A stretch of DNA of 64,000 nt from Mycolicibacter algericus DSM 45454 (lineage in GTDB: Bacteria > Actinomycetota > Actinomycetes > Mycobacteriales > Mycobacteriaceae). A program made the translations under genes and the position numbers. The stretch is from contig NZ_MVHC01000003.1 in NCBI RefSeq assembly GCF_002086455.1, forward strand, positions 1 to 64,000, written 5' to 3'. Positions 25,737 to 37,050 of the stretch are shown here, piece after piece (the stretch's first letter is position 1; each line of letters opens with the position of its first letter). The notes beneath the pieces are model-generated. The model saw only the letters and a list, made by a program, of their open reading frames with translations. It made no database searches and was not told the DNA's origin.

Positions 25737-27045
25737 GCGGCCGGCCTGCCACCATCAGCACCACGTCGTCGGATTCGGCGGCGATCCGCGCGTTGAGCAC
25801 CCCCAGCAGGTCGCGGAACAACCGCCCCGAGGCGGTGGCCGGCACCACCCCGCTGCCGACCTCGTTGCTGACCGCCACAGCCCGCGCCGGACAGGCCCGC
25901 CAAGCCGCCAGCAGCTCGTCGATGTCGCCGTGCACACCGTCCAGCGCACCGCCGTCCCAGACCCCGTGCAGATCCATCCGCGCGGTCAGCCAGGTGCCCA
26001 AACAGTCCAGTAATAAAGGGTTTTCGGCCGTACGCAGCTGCTCGGCGGCGTCGCTGCCCTCGATGGTGCGCCACGAAGCCGGACGCCGTGCCCGGTGCAG
26101 CCGAACCCGCTCTGCCCACTCGGGATCACCCTCTCGCACCCCCCCGGTAGCCAGGTAGGTCACCGCCGACTCGGCGGCCAACAGCGCCTCGGCGTGGGCC
26201 GACTTGCCGGATCGCGCCCCGCCCAACACCAGGCTGCGCGTCGAGGTACCGGCTGCACCCACTCGCACCACCTCACCGTCGCGTCCCGGTCGTGCGCCCG
26301 AATTCGACAGTACCCCGGTCAGTTCCGGCTCGATCGGATTGTGGTGGCTCAGGTGCACGGCGACGACGTCGGTGGTGTCGACAACGGCGCCCGAGCTTCG
26401 CATCGCGACCACGGTTGCCGTGAACGCGGGCAAGTCGTGATGCTCGGTGCCGTGGCCGGCGTAGTTGCCGAACGTCTCCTCCAGGAATACCGCGTCGAAG
26501 CCGGCACCGGCGATCGCGGCCTGCGTCTCGGCCGGAAGCGGACCGGTGTCGGTGGCCCAGAAGATCCGGCCGCCAACGGTTTCCAGGTCGTAGAGCACCG
26601 CATCACCGCCGAGGTCAGTCCCGTGCGCGGCGGCCAGCACCCGAACCCGATAGTCTCCGAGATCCACGTCGTCACCCGGCGCCACCTCGACGAAGCGGAC
26701 CGGGTCGTCGGGGCCCACCCAGTCCCGGCACTGCTCGAGGGCACTGGCCGGTCCGACCACCGCCAAGGGCGCATTCGCCCCGGTCCAGTGCCGCATCAAC
26801 AGCGCCATCGGCCCGACGTGGTCCCAGTGGCCGTGGGTGAACAGGATGTGGCGCACCGAAGCCAGCGATCGGCCGAAGCGTGCGGCGGCCCGCGGCGCCT
26901 CCGGCCCGCAGTCCAGCAGCAGAACGTCGTCGACCAGCGCGGCGGTCTGCCCGCGAACCACGGTCGCCGATCGACAGGAGGCGCAGCGGCAGAACGGATT
27001 CGGCCAGCCGTCGGCGCTGCCGGTGCCCAGCAGCAGGATTTCCAT
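25717..27045 (-). CDS. cobU: Fusion of MBL-fold hydrolase and CobU (adenosylcobinamide kinase/guanylyltransferase)
   Basis: A 442-residue two-domain protein. Residues 1-260 are a metallo-beta-lactamase fold with the metal motif FTHGHWDHVG and further His/Asp (WATDTG, HLSHHNP). Residues 270-442 are CobU: P-loop LVLGGARSGKSAHAE, then TYLATGG, the active-site His region RVRLHRARRPASW, and VSNEVGSGVVPATASGRLFRDLLG. CobU phosphorylates adenosylcobinamide and adds GMP in cobalamin assembly or salvage. The MBL partner may be a phosphoesterase acting in the same pathway, by inference. ATG 27045 follows GAGGATGGCGAG. Confidence 0.85.
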   Translation of the reverse strand: MEILLLGTGSADGWPNPFCRCASCRSATVVRGQTAALVDDVLLLDCGPEAPRAAARFGRSLASVRHILFTHGHWDHVGPMALLMRHWTGANAPLAVVGPASALEQCRDWVGPDDPVRFVEVAPGDDVDLGDYRVRVLAAAHGTDLGGDAVLYDLETVGGRIFWATDTGPLPAETQAAIAGAGFDAVFLEETFGNYAGHGTEHHDLPAFTATVVAMRSSGAVVDTTDVVAVHLSHHNPIEPELTGVLSNSGARPGRDGEVVRVGAAGTSTRSLVLGGARSGKSAHAEALLAAESAVTYLATGGVREGDPEWAERVRLHRARRPASWRTIEGSDAAEQLRTAENPLLLDCLGTWLTARMDLHGVWDGGALDGVHGDIDELLAAWRACPARAVAVSNEVGSGVVPATASGRLFRDLLGVLNARIAAESDDVVLMVAGRPLRLPAQ

Positions 27046-27122
27046 CTCGCCATCCTCGCTGATGCTGAGCTCAGGGCGCACCCCACTCGCACTTTTGCGC
27101 CATGAGCGCAGCGTCAACATGG

Positions 27123-27165
27123 ACGACGAAGGCCCGGCCCCCCGAAGGGGACCGGGCCTCGTCGT
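27123..27165 (-). terminator. Hairpin downstream of groEL2
   Basis: ACGAC-GAA-GGCCCGG pairs with CCGGGCC-TC-GTCGT around a GC-rich loop, immediately after the groEL2 stop. A run of T residues is absent, as is common in mycobacteria. Confidence 0.65.
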
Positions 27166-27175
27166 GCAACCAGAC

Positions 27176-29579
<2,404 letters not shown>

Positions 29580-29595
29580 CTGAGATCCTCATCGG

Positions 29596-29652
29596 TTGAC
29601 AAAGCGGGGCGTCCGCTCCGTATAGTTGCAACCAACCGGAGCGTCCGCCCCG
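29596..29652 (+). promoter_or_regulatory. Promoter and twin operator between TetR and SDR genes
   Basis: TTGACA (29596-29601) and TATAGT (29621-29626) form a promoter for the SDR gene. CGGGGCGTCCGCTCCG (29605-29620) lies in its spacer and CGGAGCGTCCGCCCCG (29637-29652) lies downstream. The two are nearly reverse complements, differing at the centre, consistent with two TetR-dimer sites 32 bp apart. Confidence 0.7.
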
Positions 29653-29681
29653 TTTACCTTACCGCAGCTCAGGAGGGCCTC

Positions 29682-30590
29682 GTGGCCAAGTGGACAACCG
29701 CCGACATCCCTGACCAGGCCGGTCGCGTCGCCGTCGTCACCGGGGCCAACACCGGTCTCGGCTTCGAGACCGCCGCCGGCCTGGCAGCGCGGGGCGCTCA
29801 CGTGGTTCTGGCGGTGCGCAACCTCGACAAGGGCAGGGACGCCGAGACCCTCATCCGGCAGCGCAGCCCCGGTGCCAGCGTTGCGTTGCAGGAACTCGAC
29901 CTCGGCTCGTTGGATTCCATCCGCGCCGCCGCCGAGCAGTTGCGGTCCGGCCACGACCGCATCGATCTGCTGATCAACAACGCCGGGGTGATGTACCCGC
30001 CCAAGTCGACGACCAAGGACGGCTTCGAGCTGCAGTTCGGCACCAACCACCTGGGCCATTTCGCCTTCACCGGCTTGCTGCTGGACCGGCTGCTGCCGGT
30101 CGCCGGTTCCCGGGTGGTAACCGTCAGCAGCCTCGGGCACCGGCTGCGCGCCGACATCCACTTCGATGACCTGCAGTGGGAACGCCGTTACAACCGGGTC
30201 GAAGCCTACGGGCAGTCCAAGCTCGCCAACCTGCTGTTCACCTATGAACTGCAGCGACGGCTCGCCCCACGTGCGACGACGATCGCGCTGGCCGCGCACC
30301 CCGGCGGCTCCAACACCGAGCTGATGCGGCACCTGCCACGCTGGGCCGCGGTCGCCTATCCGCTGATCAAACCGATGTTTCAAGGCGCAGACATGGGCGC
30401 TCTCCCGACGCTGCGCGCGGCCACCGACCCGCAGGCGCTCGGTGGGCAGTACTTCGGTCCGGACGGCCTCACCCAGGGGCGCGGTCACCCCAAGGTGGTG
30501 GCGTCGAGCCGCAAATCTCACGATGTCGAGCTGCAGCGCCGGCTCTGGGCCGTTTCCGAAGAGCTGACCGGGGTGGTCTATCCGGTCTGA
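29682..30590 (+). CDS. Short-chain dehydrogenase/reductase (Rv0439c-like)
   Basis: A 302-residue extended SDR resembling protochlorophyllide-oxidoreductase/retinol-dehydrogenase-like members. The cofactor motif TGANTGLG is near residues 20-27, NNAGV lies in LLINNAGVMYPP, Ser in VVTVSSLG and the YxxxK pair in AYGQSKLAN. It reduces or oxidises a carbonyl/hydroxyl using NADP(H). GTG 29682 follows AGGAGGG at good spacing; upstream extension would overlap the promoter. Regulated by the divergent TetR, as judged from the twin operator sites. Confidence 0.88.
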   Translation: MAKWTTADIPDQAGRVAVVTGANTGLGFETAAGLAARGAHVVLAVRNLDKGRDAETLIRQRSPGASVALQELDLGSLDSIRAAAEQLRSGHDRIDLLINNAGVMYPPKSTTKDGFELQFGTNHLGHFAFTGLLLDRLLPVAGSRVVTVSSLGHRLRADIHFDDLQWERRYNRVEAYGQSKLANLLFTYELQRRLAPRATTIALAAHPGGSNTELMRHLPRWAAVAYPLIKPMFQGADMGALPTLRAATDPQALGGQYFGPDGLTQGRGHPKVVASSRKSHDVELQRRLWAVSEELTGVVYPV

Positions 30591-30597
30591 CCCGGAC

Positions 30598-31299
30598 TCA
30601 CCGCACGTCCAGCAGTTCCTCGTAGAAGCCGCCGAATCCGCGGTCCGGGTTCACCAGGTGCACCTCAAGGATCCAGTGACACACCCGGCCGGTGTGGTCG
30701 GTACGTCGCATCGGCTCATCGGATCCGAGCGTGATGTAGAACCGGGTGTCGTCACCGGAGATCTTCTTGTGCGGGAACTCTCCCACCAGATGCCCGGCGA
30801 TCGGGGCGCCGAACTCGAAGCCGCGCTCCCGGGCCAGTCCGACGACATGCTCATAGAGCTGCGCCCCGGTGATGTCGCTGTGGTGGTCGAAGAACGCCCG
30901 CCCGGCCTGCCACACCCCGGGCAGGGCGTCGCGCAGTGCGTGCTTGTCCGGGTCGTCGCCGAGCACGTAGGTGCGACCGAAGTCGGCTTCCCACTCCTGA
31001 AAGATCGGACCCAGGTCGAGGTAGGCGATGTCATCGTCGGTCATGACGCGGTCCGGCGGGTCGGCGTGGAACGGCTGCAGGGTGTTCTCCCCGGCGCGCA
31101 CCACCCGCTTATGCCAGTGCCGCGTTACCCCGAACATGTCGGCGGCCAGATCCCGGATCTCATCGGACAGCTGGCGTTCGCCGACGCCGGCGCGCACCAG
31201 ATTGCGGCGCGCGATTTCGTCGAACAACGCGGCGGCTTTCGTCTGCGCGTCGAGCAGACGCTCAACGCGGACGGATTCCGGCTCGCCCGGGGTGGACAC
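30598..31299 (-). CDS. M24-family metallopeptidase-like protein (pita-bread fold)
   Basis: A 233-residue protein with the metal ligands of creatinase/aminopeptidase P enzymes: Asp in AYLDLGPIF, Asp in EADFGRTYV, His in AGHLVGEFPH, Glu in WILEVHLV and Glu in FYEELLD. It lacks the N-terminal domain of full-length Xaa-Pro peptidases. It could cleave proline peptides or be a non-peptidase pita-bread hydrolase. Start is GTG 31299. It ends 7 bp from the SDR stop (convergent). Confidence 0.78.
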   Translation of the reverse strand: MSTPGEPESVRVERLLDAQTKAAALFDEIARRNLVRAGVGERQLSDEIRDLAADMFGVTRHWHKRVVRAGENTLQPFHADPPDRVMTDDDIAYLDLGPIFQEWEADFGRTYVLGDDPDKHALRDALPGVWQAGRAFFDHHSDITGAQLYEHVVGLARERGFEFGAPIAGHLVGEFPHKKISGDDTRFYITLGSDEPMRRTDHTGRVCHWILEVHLVNPDRGFGGFYEELLDVR

Positions 31300-31354
31300 G
31301 TCCGCGATGCTATCGGCTTGCCCTAGACTGCATCTCGATCAGATAGGAGACCGG

Positions 31355-33040
31355 GTGCGGGCTGACGCAGCGCCCAGCACCCGTGCGTTGCGGGGCTGGC
31401 AACGCCGGGCTCTGGTGCGGTATCTGACCGCCAAGCCCCGGGATTTTCTGATGGTGGCCACCCCCGGCGCCGGCAAGACGACGTTCGCGTTGCGGATCGT
31501 CGCCGAGCTGCTGGCCGACCGCACCGTCGAGCGCATCACGATCGTGGTGCCCACCGACCACCTCAAGGTGCAGTGGGCCACCGCCGCCGCCGAACACGGC
31601 CTCGCGCTGGATCCGCGCTTCAGCAACTCCGATGCGCAGACCAGCTCGGAGTACCACGGGGTCGTGGTCACCTACGCCCAGGTCGCCAGCCATCCCACCC
31701 GGCACCGGGTGCGCACCGAGGCCGCGAAAACCCTGGTGATCTTCGACGAGATCCACCATGGCGGCGACGCCAAGAGCTGGGGCGACGGCATCCGGGAGGC
31801 GTTCTCCGATGCCGCCCGCCGGCTGGCGCTGACCGGCACCCCGTTCCGCAGCGACGACAGTCCCATCCCGTTCGTCAATTACGAGCCCGACGGCAGCGGC
31901 CATCTGCGATCGGTGGCCGACGACAGCTACGGCTACCCCGAGGCGCTGGCCGACGGTGTGGTGCGCCCGGTGGTGTTCATGGCCTACTCGGGCGAGGCCC
32001 GCTGGCGTGACAGCGCCGGTGAGGAGTACTCGGCGCGGCTCGGCGAACCGCTGACCGCCGAACACACCGCCCGGGCGTGGCGCACCGCGCTGGACCCGAA
32101 TGGGGAGTGGATGCCGGCGGTGATCGCGGCGGCCGACACCCGGCTGCGGCAGAAGCGCCAGCACGTGCCCGACGCCGGCGGCATGGTGATCGCCTCGGAT
32201 CAGAAGGCGGCCCGCGCCTACGCCAAGCTGCTGACCACGTTGACCGGTGAGGCCCCCACCGTGGTGCTCTCCGACGACGCGGGCGCCTCGGACAAGATCG
32301 CCCAGTTCGCCACGGCCACCAGTCGCTGGCTGGTGGCGGTGCGGATGGTCTCCGAGGGTGTCGACGTGCCACGGCTGGCCGTCGGCGTGTACGCCACCAG
32401 CGCATCCACCCCGTTGTTCTTCGCGCAGGCGATCGGCCGGTTCGTTCGCTCGCGGCGCCCGGGAGAGACCGCCAGCATCTTCTTGCCGTCGGTGCCGTCG
32501 CTGCTGCAGCTGGCCAGTGAGCTCGAAGCGCAGCGCAATCACGTGCTGGGGAAGCCGCACCGGGAGTCCGAACGCGACGAGTTCGCCGAGGCGCAGCGTC
32601 GGCGCGACGAACCGTCCGAGCTGGAGAACACCTTCGAATCGCTCGGCGCCGACGCCGAGCTGGATCAAGTGATCTTCGACGGCGCCTCGTTCGGCACCGC
32701 CACTCCCGCGGGCAGCGAGGAAGAGGCCGACTACCTGGGCATCCCCGGGCTGCTGGACGCCGACCAGATGCGAGACCTGTTACGGCGCAGGCAAGAAGAG
32801 CAGCTGGACCGGCGCAGCAAGGTGGCCGGCGGGGTTGCTCCGGTGCCGGTGACCACCCATGGACAGCTGCGGGCGCTGCGGCACGAGCTCAACGCGCTCG
32901 TGTCGGCGGCGCATCATCGGCTGGGCAAGCCGCACGGCTGGATCCACAACGAGTTGCGCCGGATCTGCGGCGGCCCGCCGGTGGCGGCGGCGACGTCGGA
33001 TCAGCTGCGGGCGCGCATCGAGGCCGTGCGGCAGTTGTAG
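31355..33040 (+). CDS. DEAD/DEAH-box superfamily 2 helicase
   Basis: A 561-residue helicase. Walker A ATPGAGKTT is at residues 35-43, the Walker B/motif II variant VIFDEIHHG near 125-133, motif III-like ALTGTPFRSD, and C-terminal motifs VRMVSEGVDVPRL and QAIGRFVRSRR. It would unwind or translocate on nucleic acid with ATP, resembling the mycobacterial Rv2917-type helicase rather than RecG or UvrB. GTG 31355 follows AGGAGACCGG. A strong hairpin follows the stop. Confidence 0.87.
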   Translation: MRADAAPSTRALRGWQRRALVRYLTAKPRDFLMVATPGAGKTTFALRIVAELLADRTVERITIVVPTDHLKVQWATAAAEHGLALDPRFSNSDAQTSSEYHGVVVTYAQVASHPTRHRVRTEAAKTLVIFDEIHHGGDAKSWGDGIREAFSDAARRLALTGTPFRSDDSPIPFVNYEPDGSGHLRSVADDSYGYPEALADGVVRPVVFMAYSGEARWRDSAGEEYSARLGEPLTAEHTARAWRTALDPNGEWMPAVIAAADTRLRQKRQHVPDAGGMVIASDQKAARAYAKLLTTLTGEAPTVVLSDDAGASDKIAQFATATSRWLVAVRMVSEGVDVPRLAVGVYATSASTPLFFAQAIGRFVRSRRPGETASIFLPSVPSLLQLASELEAQRNHVLGKPHRESERDEFAEAQRRRDEPSELENTFESLGADAELDQVIFDGASFGTATPAGSEEEADYLGIPGLLDADQMRDLLRRRQEEQLDRRSKVAGGVAPVPVTTHGQLRALRHELNALVSAAHHRLGKPHGWIHNELRRICGGPPVAAATSDQLRARIEAVRQL

Positions 33041-33058
33041 TCCCCCTGCGCGGCCAGA

Positions 33059-33100
33059 CGCGAAAGCCCCCATTTCCGGTGTGAAATGGGGGCCTTCGCG
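33059..33100. terminator. Bidirectional hairpin terminator
   Basis: Two 18-nt arms (33059-33076 and 33083-33100) pair with a single mismatch around a 6-nt loop, in the gap between the convergent helicase and PGRS-type genes. There is no long U-tract on either strand. Confidence 0.8.
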
Positions 33101-33131
33101 ACTGCTCGCCGGAGAAAATGCAACCCGCGGG

Positions 33132-33686
33132 TCAGGGCTGACCGGCGGTGCCGGCGGTGCCCCACCACTCGCCAGCGTGGCCACCGTCACCACCATCGCC
33201 GAAGAACAGTCCACCGGTCTGCCCGTCCGGATCGGCCTCGGTGCCATCGAGCCCGTTGCAGATTATCCCGCAAAAACCCTCGGTGAACGGCGCGAACATC
33301 TGGTTGATCACGCCATTGACCTGCTCACCGAAATCCGAATTGATCCAGGCCTGCAAACTGTCGTGCAACGGCATGTAGAAGTGGGTGTCCCACAGCTGCG
33401 CCAGGTCCGCGGCATCGCCTGACCCCGGCACCTCCCAATCCGAGGTGAACAAGTGGTCGAAGTGATCCGACAGGTTGCCCCACGCACTCAGATCAAACAG
33501 ATCGGCAAGCAAGTCATCGAAGTCCGCACTCGCGGCAGGCGCGGCTGCCAACGGCGCCGTCCCGAAGGCCAAAAAAGCCCCGACGGACGCGGCGGCACCC
33601 ATCGCGCGATCCCGCCGACGCGCGCCTACCCGACCGGTCCGCTCGTCACGCCGCCGACCGGCCGGAACTCGGGCTATCGCGCCCAT
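33132..33686 (-). CDS. Short exported PGRS-type protein (PE-less)
   Basis: A 184-residue exported protein related to the one at 1-1842. An Arg-rich start is followed by a hydrophobic stretch with signal-peptidase-like end APAASA/DFDD. The conserved domain contains Y-M-P-L-H-D and QAWINSDFGEQ. After IICNGLDGT come only about 30 residues of Gly-rich PGRS start (GGLFFGDGGDGG), and the chain ends. ATG 33686 (overlapping the PH-domain gene's stop by 13 nt) is chosen; ATG 33602 is an alternative. It may be a short family member or a shortened one. Confidence 0.75.
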   Translation of the reverse strand: MGAIARVPAGRRRDERTGRVGARRRDRAMGAAASVGAFLAFGTAPLAAAPAASADFDDLLADLFDLSAWGNLSDHFDHLFTSDWEVPGSGDAADLAQLWDTHFYMPLHDSLQAWINSDFGEQVNGVINQMFAPFTEGFCGIICNGLDGTEADPDGQTGGLFFGDGGDGGHAGEWWGTAGTAGQP

Positions 33687-35158
33687 TTGCTGTGCGCCAC
33701 CCAGGGCGAGGCGGTAGCGGCCACCGACCACGCCAACGCCTCCGGCACGTCGATCACCCGATAGGCCTTGACCCCGGCGGCGGTGGCCGCGATCAGGGTG
33801 GCCACCCCGGCGCGACGCTGAAACCAGCTCTGGCGCACGGTCCAGCCGATGATGCCGGCGGTGGCGATGCAGTAACGGCGCTGCTCCCAGCTGCCGGTGC
33901 GGGCCGACAACCACCGCGGGTCGACGCGATGCCCCAGCGCGCGGGCCCGATCGGCGGCCAGCAGCGCCGCGCCCAGCGTCAGTGCCGCCCACGCCGTCCA
34001 GTACCACAGCGGCACACCGTCGACCGCCGCCGCCACGGCCAACCCCGTGCCGGCAACCAGCGGCAGCAGCATCGCGCGCGTCCAGCGCCGGCGGACCGCC
34101 GCCGGGCCGTGCCTGCGCAGCGGCCCGGTGACCACCACCGGGTCGGCGACCAGCCCGGTCAGCACCTGTTCAGCGGTCGCCCGCGGGCAGGGGGGCAGCA
34201 GCACGGAGGATTCGCCCGCCCCGGTGACACCGGTCATCGCCGCGTCCAGCCGGGCGCCCCCGAACAGCCGCACCAGCAGGGGCGCCCGCAACGTGCCGCC
34301 GCGCAGCCGGCGCATGTCGTAGCTGTGGTGTCGCACCCGCAGCAATCCGTGGCTCAACTCCAGCACATCGCCTGCCGCCCCGGAACGGCGGGACAACACC
34401 AGGTTTCCGTACGTCAGCGCCGAGCGCAGCACCGCCAGCAGGATCGCCGCCAGCAGCACCAGACCGGCGATCGCCGCGGCCGTCTGTTGCGACCCGAACC
34501 GCTCGGCGGCCGCCAGCCAGGACCGGTGCAGCGCCGAACCCCGCAATGCCTCCCCGGCGCCGCTCTGATACAGCGCGCCCACCGCGGCGCCGATGGTCAC
34601 CAGCCCGGACAGACTCAACGCGCTGTAACGCAGCCACGACGGGCGCCACCGGGCCAACACCGTGGTACGGGCGGCAACCGTCCCGGCATCGGTTCGAGCC
34701 GGCTGACCGGTGTGCGCCAGCAGGATTCGACGCAGCTGCGGCACCTGGTTGCTCTCGACTGCGTCCAGCTCGAACATGGTGTCCCCGGCGGCCTGCTGGC
34801 CGGTGCTGACCCGAAGTACCGTCAACCCGAGCATCCGGTGCAGCAGTCGAGCATCGGTCTCCACTGAGCGAATCCTGTTGCGCGGCACCGAAAGTACCTT
34901 CCGGCGCAACAACCCGGAGCGCAGCTGGACCCGGCCGGCTTCGGAGTCGGGCTCGATTCGGTAGGTGGTGGTGAACCAGCGTGTCACCCCGACCACCGCG
35001 ATCACCCCCACCACGGCGAGCACCCAGACGGAGTTGTCGGTCGCCGAGCCGAACACCACCACCGCGATCAGCAGCGGTAACTCGCGCAGCGCTTCGTGCA
35101 GCGGATGCACCAGCAGCATCCGCGGGCTCAGCCGCTGCCAGGCCGGCGCGGGACTCAC
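33674..35158 (-). CDS. Bacterial PH domain membrane protein (YdbT-like)
   Basis: A 494-residue membrane protein of the YdbT type. The N-terminus has two hydrophobic helices (LPLLIAVVVFGS; WVLAVVGVIAVVGVT), then a bPH_2 domain (TTTYRIEPDSEAGRVQLRSGLLRRKVLSVPRNRIRSVE region, seen as RVQLRSGLLRR and VPRNRIRSVE). Two further helix-pair/PH repeats follow. These proteins are thought to sit at the membrane, with one or more partners, perhaps in lipid-linked processes. GTG 35158 overlaps the upstream bPH gene's stop by 4 nt (GTGA). Confidence 0.82.
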   Translation of the reverse strand: MSPAPAWQRLSPRMLLVHPLHEALRELPLLIAVVVFGSATDNSVWVLAVVGVIAVVGVTRWFTTTYRIEPDSEAGRVQLRSGLLRRKVLSVPRNRIRSVETDARLLHRMLGLTVLRVSTGQQAAGDTMFELDAVESNQVPQLRRILLAHTGQPARTDAGTVAARTTVLARWRPSWLRYSALSLSGLVTIGAAVGALYQSGAGEALRGSALHRSWLAAAERFGSQQTAAAIAGLVLLAAILLAVLRSALTYGNLVLSRRSGAAGDVLELSHGLLRVRHHSYDMRRLRGGTLRAPLLVRLFGGARLDAAMTGVTGAGESSVLLPPCPRATAEQVLTGLVADPVVVTGPLRRHGPAAVRRRWTRAMLLPLVAGTGLAVAAAVDGVPLWYWTAWAALTLGAALLAADRARALGHRVDPRWLSARTGSWEQRRYCIATAGIIGWTVRQSWFQRRAGVATLIAATAAGVKAYRVIDVPEALAWSVAATASPWVAHSKWAR

Positions 35159-35667
35159 GTGGCGTCCCCGGCGCCCAGCGCGGCGATATCGGTCAGCTGC
35201 GCCACCACGCGGTCGGCAACGGGGGCATCGAGCGCCACGATGTGCACCGCCCCGGCCGACGACGCGGTGGTGACTCGGACATTGGCCAACCCGAGCAGCC
35301 GGTCCAGCGGCCCACGGTAGGTGTCGACGGTCTGGATCCGGGAGATCGGCGCGATCCGGCGTTCCTGCACCAGCCAGCCGGTGCGGGTGTAGACCGCTTG
35401 ATCACTGATGTCCCACCGGTGTACGCGATAGCGCCACAGCGGTGCCACGCCCGCCGACACCAGCAGCCCCAGCACCGTGACCGCCCAGGCGGCGGCGTGC
35501 AACCAGGCCAGCCGCTCGTCGGCGACCGCCCACCCCAGTTGCAGCACTGCCAGCACCAGCCAGGGCACCGCGCCGACCAGCGCCCACACCAATGGCGCGC
35601 GGGAGCTGGGCGGGTTGGCGGGGTCGACCAGGGTGATCACCGCGGATGGGTTTGCGTTGGGCGCCAT
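35155..35667 (-). CDS. Bacterial PH domain membrane protein (YdbS-like)
   Basis: A 170-residue partner protein. Two hydrophobic helices (APLVWALVGAVPWLVLAVL; AAWAVTVLGLLVSAGVAP) are followed by one bPH_2 domain (VHRWDISDQAVYTRTGWLVQ, RIAPISRIQTVDTYRG, LLGLANVRVTTASSAG). Its stop overlaps the start of the larger YdbT-like gene, the usual operon arrangement of YdbS/YdbT. ATG 35667 is preferred because it leaves the divergent moeA promoter free. Confidence 0.82.
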   Translation of the reverse strand: MAPNANPSAVITLVDPANPPSSRAPLVWALVGAVPWLVLAVLQLGWAVADERLAWLHAAAWAVTVLGLLVSAGVAPLWRYRVHRWDISDQAVYTRTGWLVQERRIAPISRIQTVDTYRGPLDRLLGLANVRVTTASSAGAVHIVALDAPVADRVVAQLTDIAALGAGDAT

Positions 35668-35785
35668 GCAACAGAGAATGACCCAGCGCCGCGGCGCTGT
35701 CACCTTCGCGGGCAGAACAGCGGCTGTCGGCGGTCTCCCAGGAACTGACAGGAATCACCGTCGCGGTCTGAGTCAGACTGTCGTC

Positions 35786-37003
35786 ATGCGATCTGTCGAG
35801 GAGCACCAGCGGGCCGTCGCCGAGCTGATCCATCCGCGTCCGCCGGTCACCGTTGCGCTCCCCGACGCCGAGGGGCTGGTGCTGGCCGCGGAGGTGACCG
35901 CGCCGATCTCATTGCCGGTCTTCGACAACTCCGGCATGGACGGCTACGCGGTACGTGCCGACGACGTGGCCGCGGCGACAGCCGACAACCCGGTGCGGCT
36001 GCCCGTGGCCGAAGACATTCCGGCCGGCCGCACCGACGTGCCCACGCTGGAACCCGGTACCGCGCATCGCATCATGACCGGTGCGCCCGTTCCGTTCGGG
36101 GCCGACGGGGTGGTTCCCGTCGAGGCCACCGACGGCGCAGTGGACGTGGTGGCGATCAGTGCCGCGATCGCCCGGGGACGCCACATCCGCCGTGCCGGCG
36201 GCGACGTCACGCAGGGCGCCACCGTGCTGTGGGCCGGGCAGGTCGTCACTCCGCCGGCGGTGGGTCTGGCCGCGGCACTGGGCTTGGCCCAGTTGACGGT
36301 GCGGCCCCGCCAACGAGTGCTGGTGATCTCCACCGGTACCGAACTGATCAAACCCGGCACCCCGCTGGAACCCGGACAGATCTACGAGTCCAACGGGGTG
36401 ATGCTGGCCGCCGCGGTGCGCGACGCCGCGGCCGAGGTGGTGGGCGCGGTCACCGTCGCCGACGACACCGCCGAGTTCACCGCGGTGCTCGACCGTTACG
36501 GCGTGGCCGACGGCGCGGTGGATCTGATCATCACCAGCGGCGGGGTCAGCGCGGGCGCCTACGAGGTGGTCAAGGACGTCTTCGGCCGCGACGGCGATCA
36601 GGGCGTGGATTTCGTCAAGGTCGCGATGCAGCCGGGCATGCCGCAGGGGATCGGCCGCGTCGGCGAGGCGGCCATCGTCACGCTGCCCGGCAACCCGGTC
36701 AGTGCGCAGGTGTCCTTCGAGGTGTTCGTCCGCCCCGCGTTGCGCCGGGCGATGGACCTGCCCATCCCGGAGCGGCCGCGCCGCACCGCCGTCCTCAGCG
36801 AGAAGCTGACATCACCGGCGGGCCGGCGGCAGTTCCGGCGCGGCCTGCTCGACTACGAAACCGGGGCGGTCACCAACTACGGGCCGCCGGCCTCACACCA
36901 TCTGCGTTATCTGGCGTCGGCGAACTGCCTGCTGGACATCGCCGACGAGGTGACCGAACTGGCGGTGGGAACCCCGGTGGAGGTCTGGGACCTGACCGGG
37001 TGA
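35786..37003 (+). CDS. moeA: Molybdopterin molybdenumtransferase MoeA
   Basis: A 405-residue enzyme that inserts molybdate into adenylylated molybdopterin. Motifs are VFDNSGMDGYAVRADD near residues 45-62, HRIMTGAPVPFGADGVVP, the MPT-binding domain STGTELIKPG and TSGGVSAGAYEVVKD, and QPGMPQGIGR with LPGNPVSAQVSFEVFVRP. Length fits M. tuberculosis MoeA2 (Rv0438c). It is followed by psd and pssA as in that genome. Start ATG 35786 lies downstream of the divergent bPH operon. Confidence 0.93.
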   Translation: MRSVEEHQRAVAELIHPRPPVTVALPDAEGLVLAAEVTAPISLPVFDNSGMDGYAVRADDVAAATADNPVRLPVAEDIPAGRTDVPTLEPGTAHRIMTGAPVPFGADGVVPVEATDGAVDVVAISAAIARGRHIRRAGGDVTQGATVLWAGQVVTPPAVGLAAALGLAQLTVRPRQRVLVISTGTELIKPGTPLEPGQIYESNGVMLAAAVRDAAAEVVGAVTVADDTAEFTAVLDRYGVADGAVDLIITSGGVSAGAYEVVKDVFGRDGDQGVDFVKVAMQPGMPQGIGRVGEAAIVTLPGNPVSAQVSFEVFVRPALRRAMDLPIPERPRRTAVLSEKLTSPAGRRQFRRGLLDYETGAVTNYGPPASHHLRYLASANCLLDIADEVTELAVGTPVEVWDLTG

Positions 37004-37050
37004 GCCCGGCGATTCAGCCGCATCAACACGACAGCTTCTAAGATGGCCGG

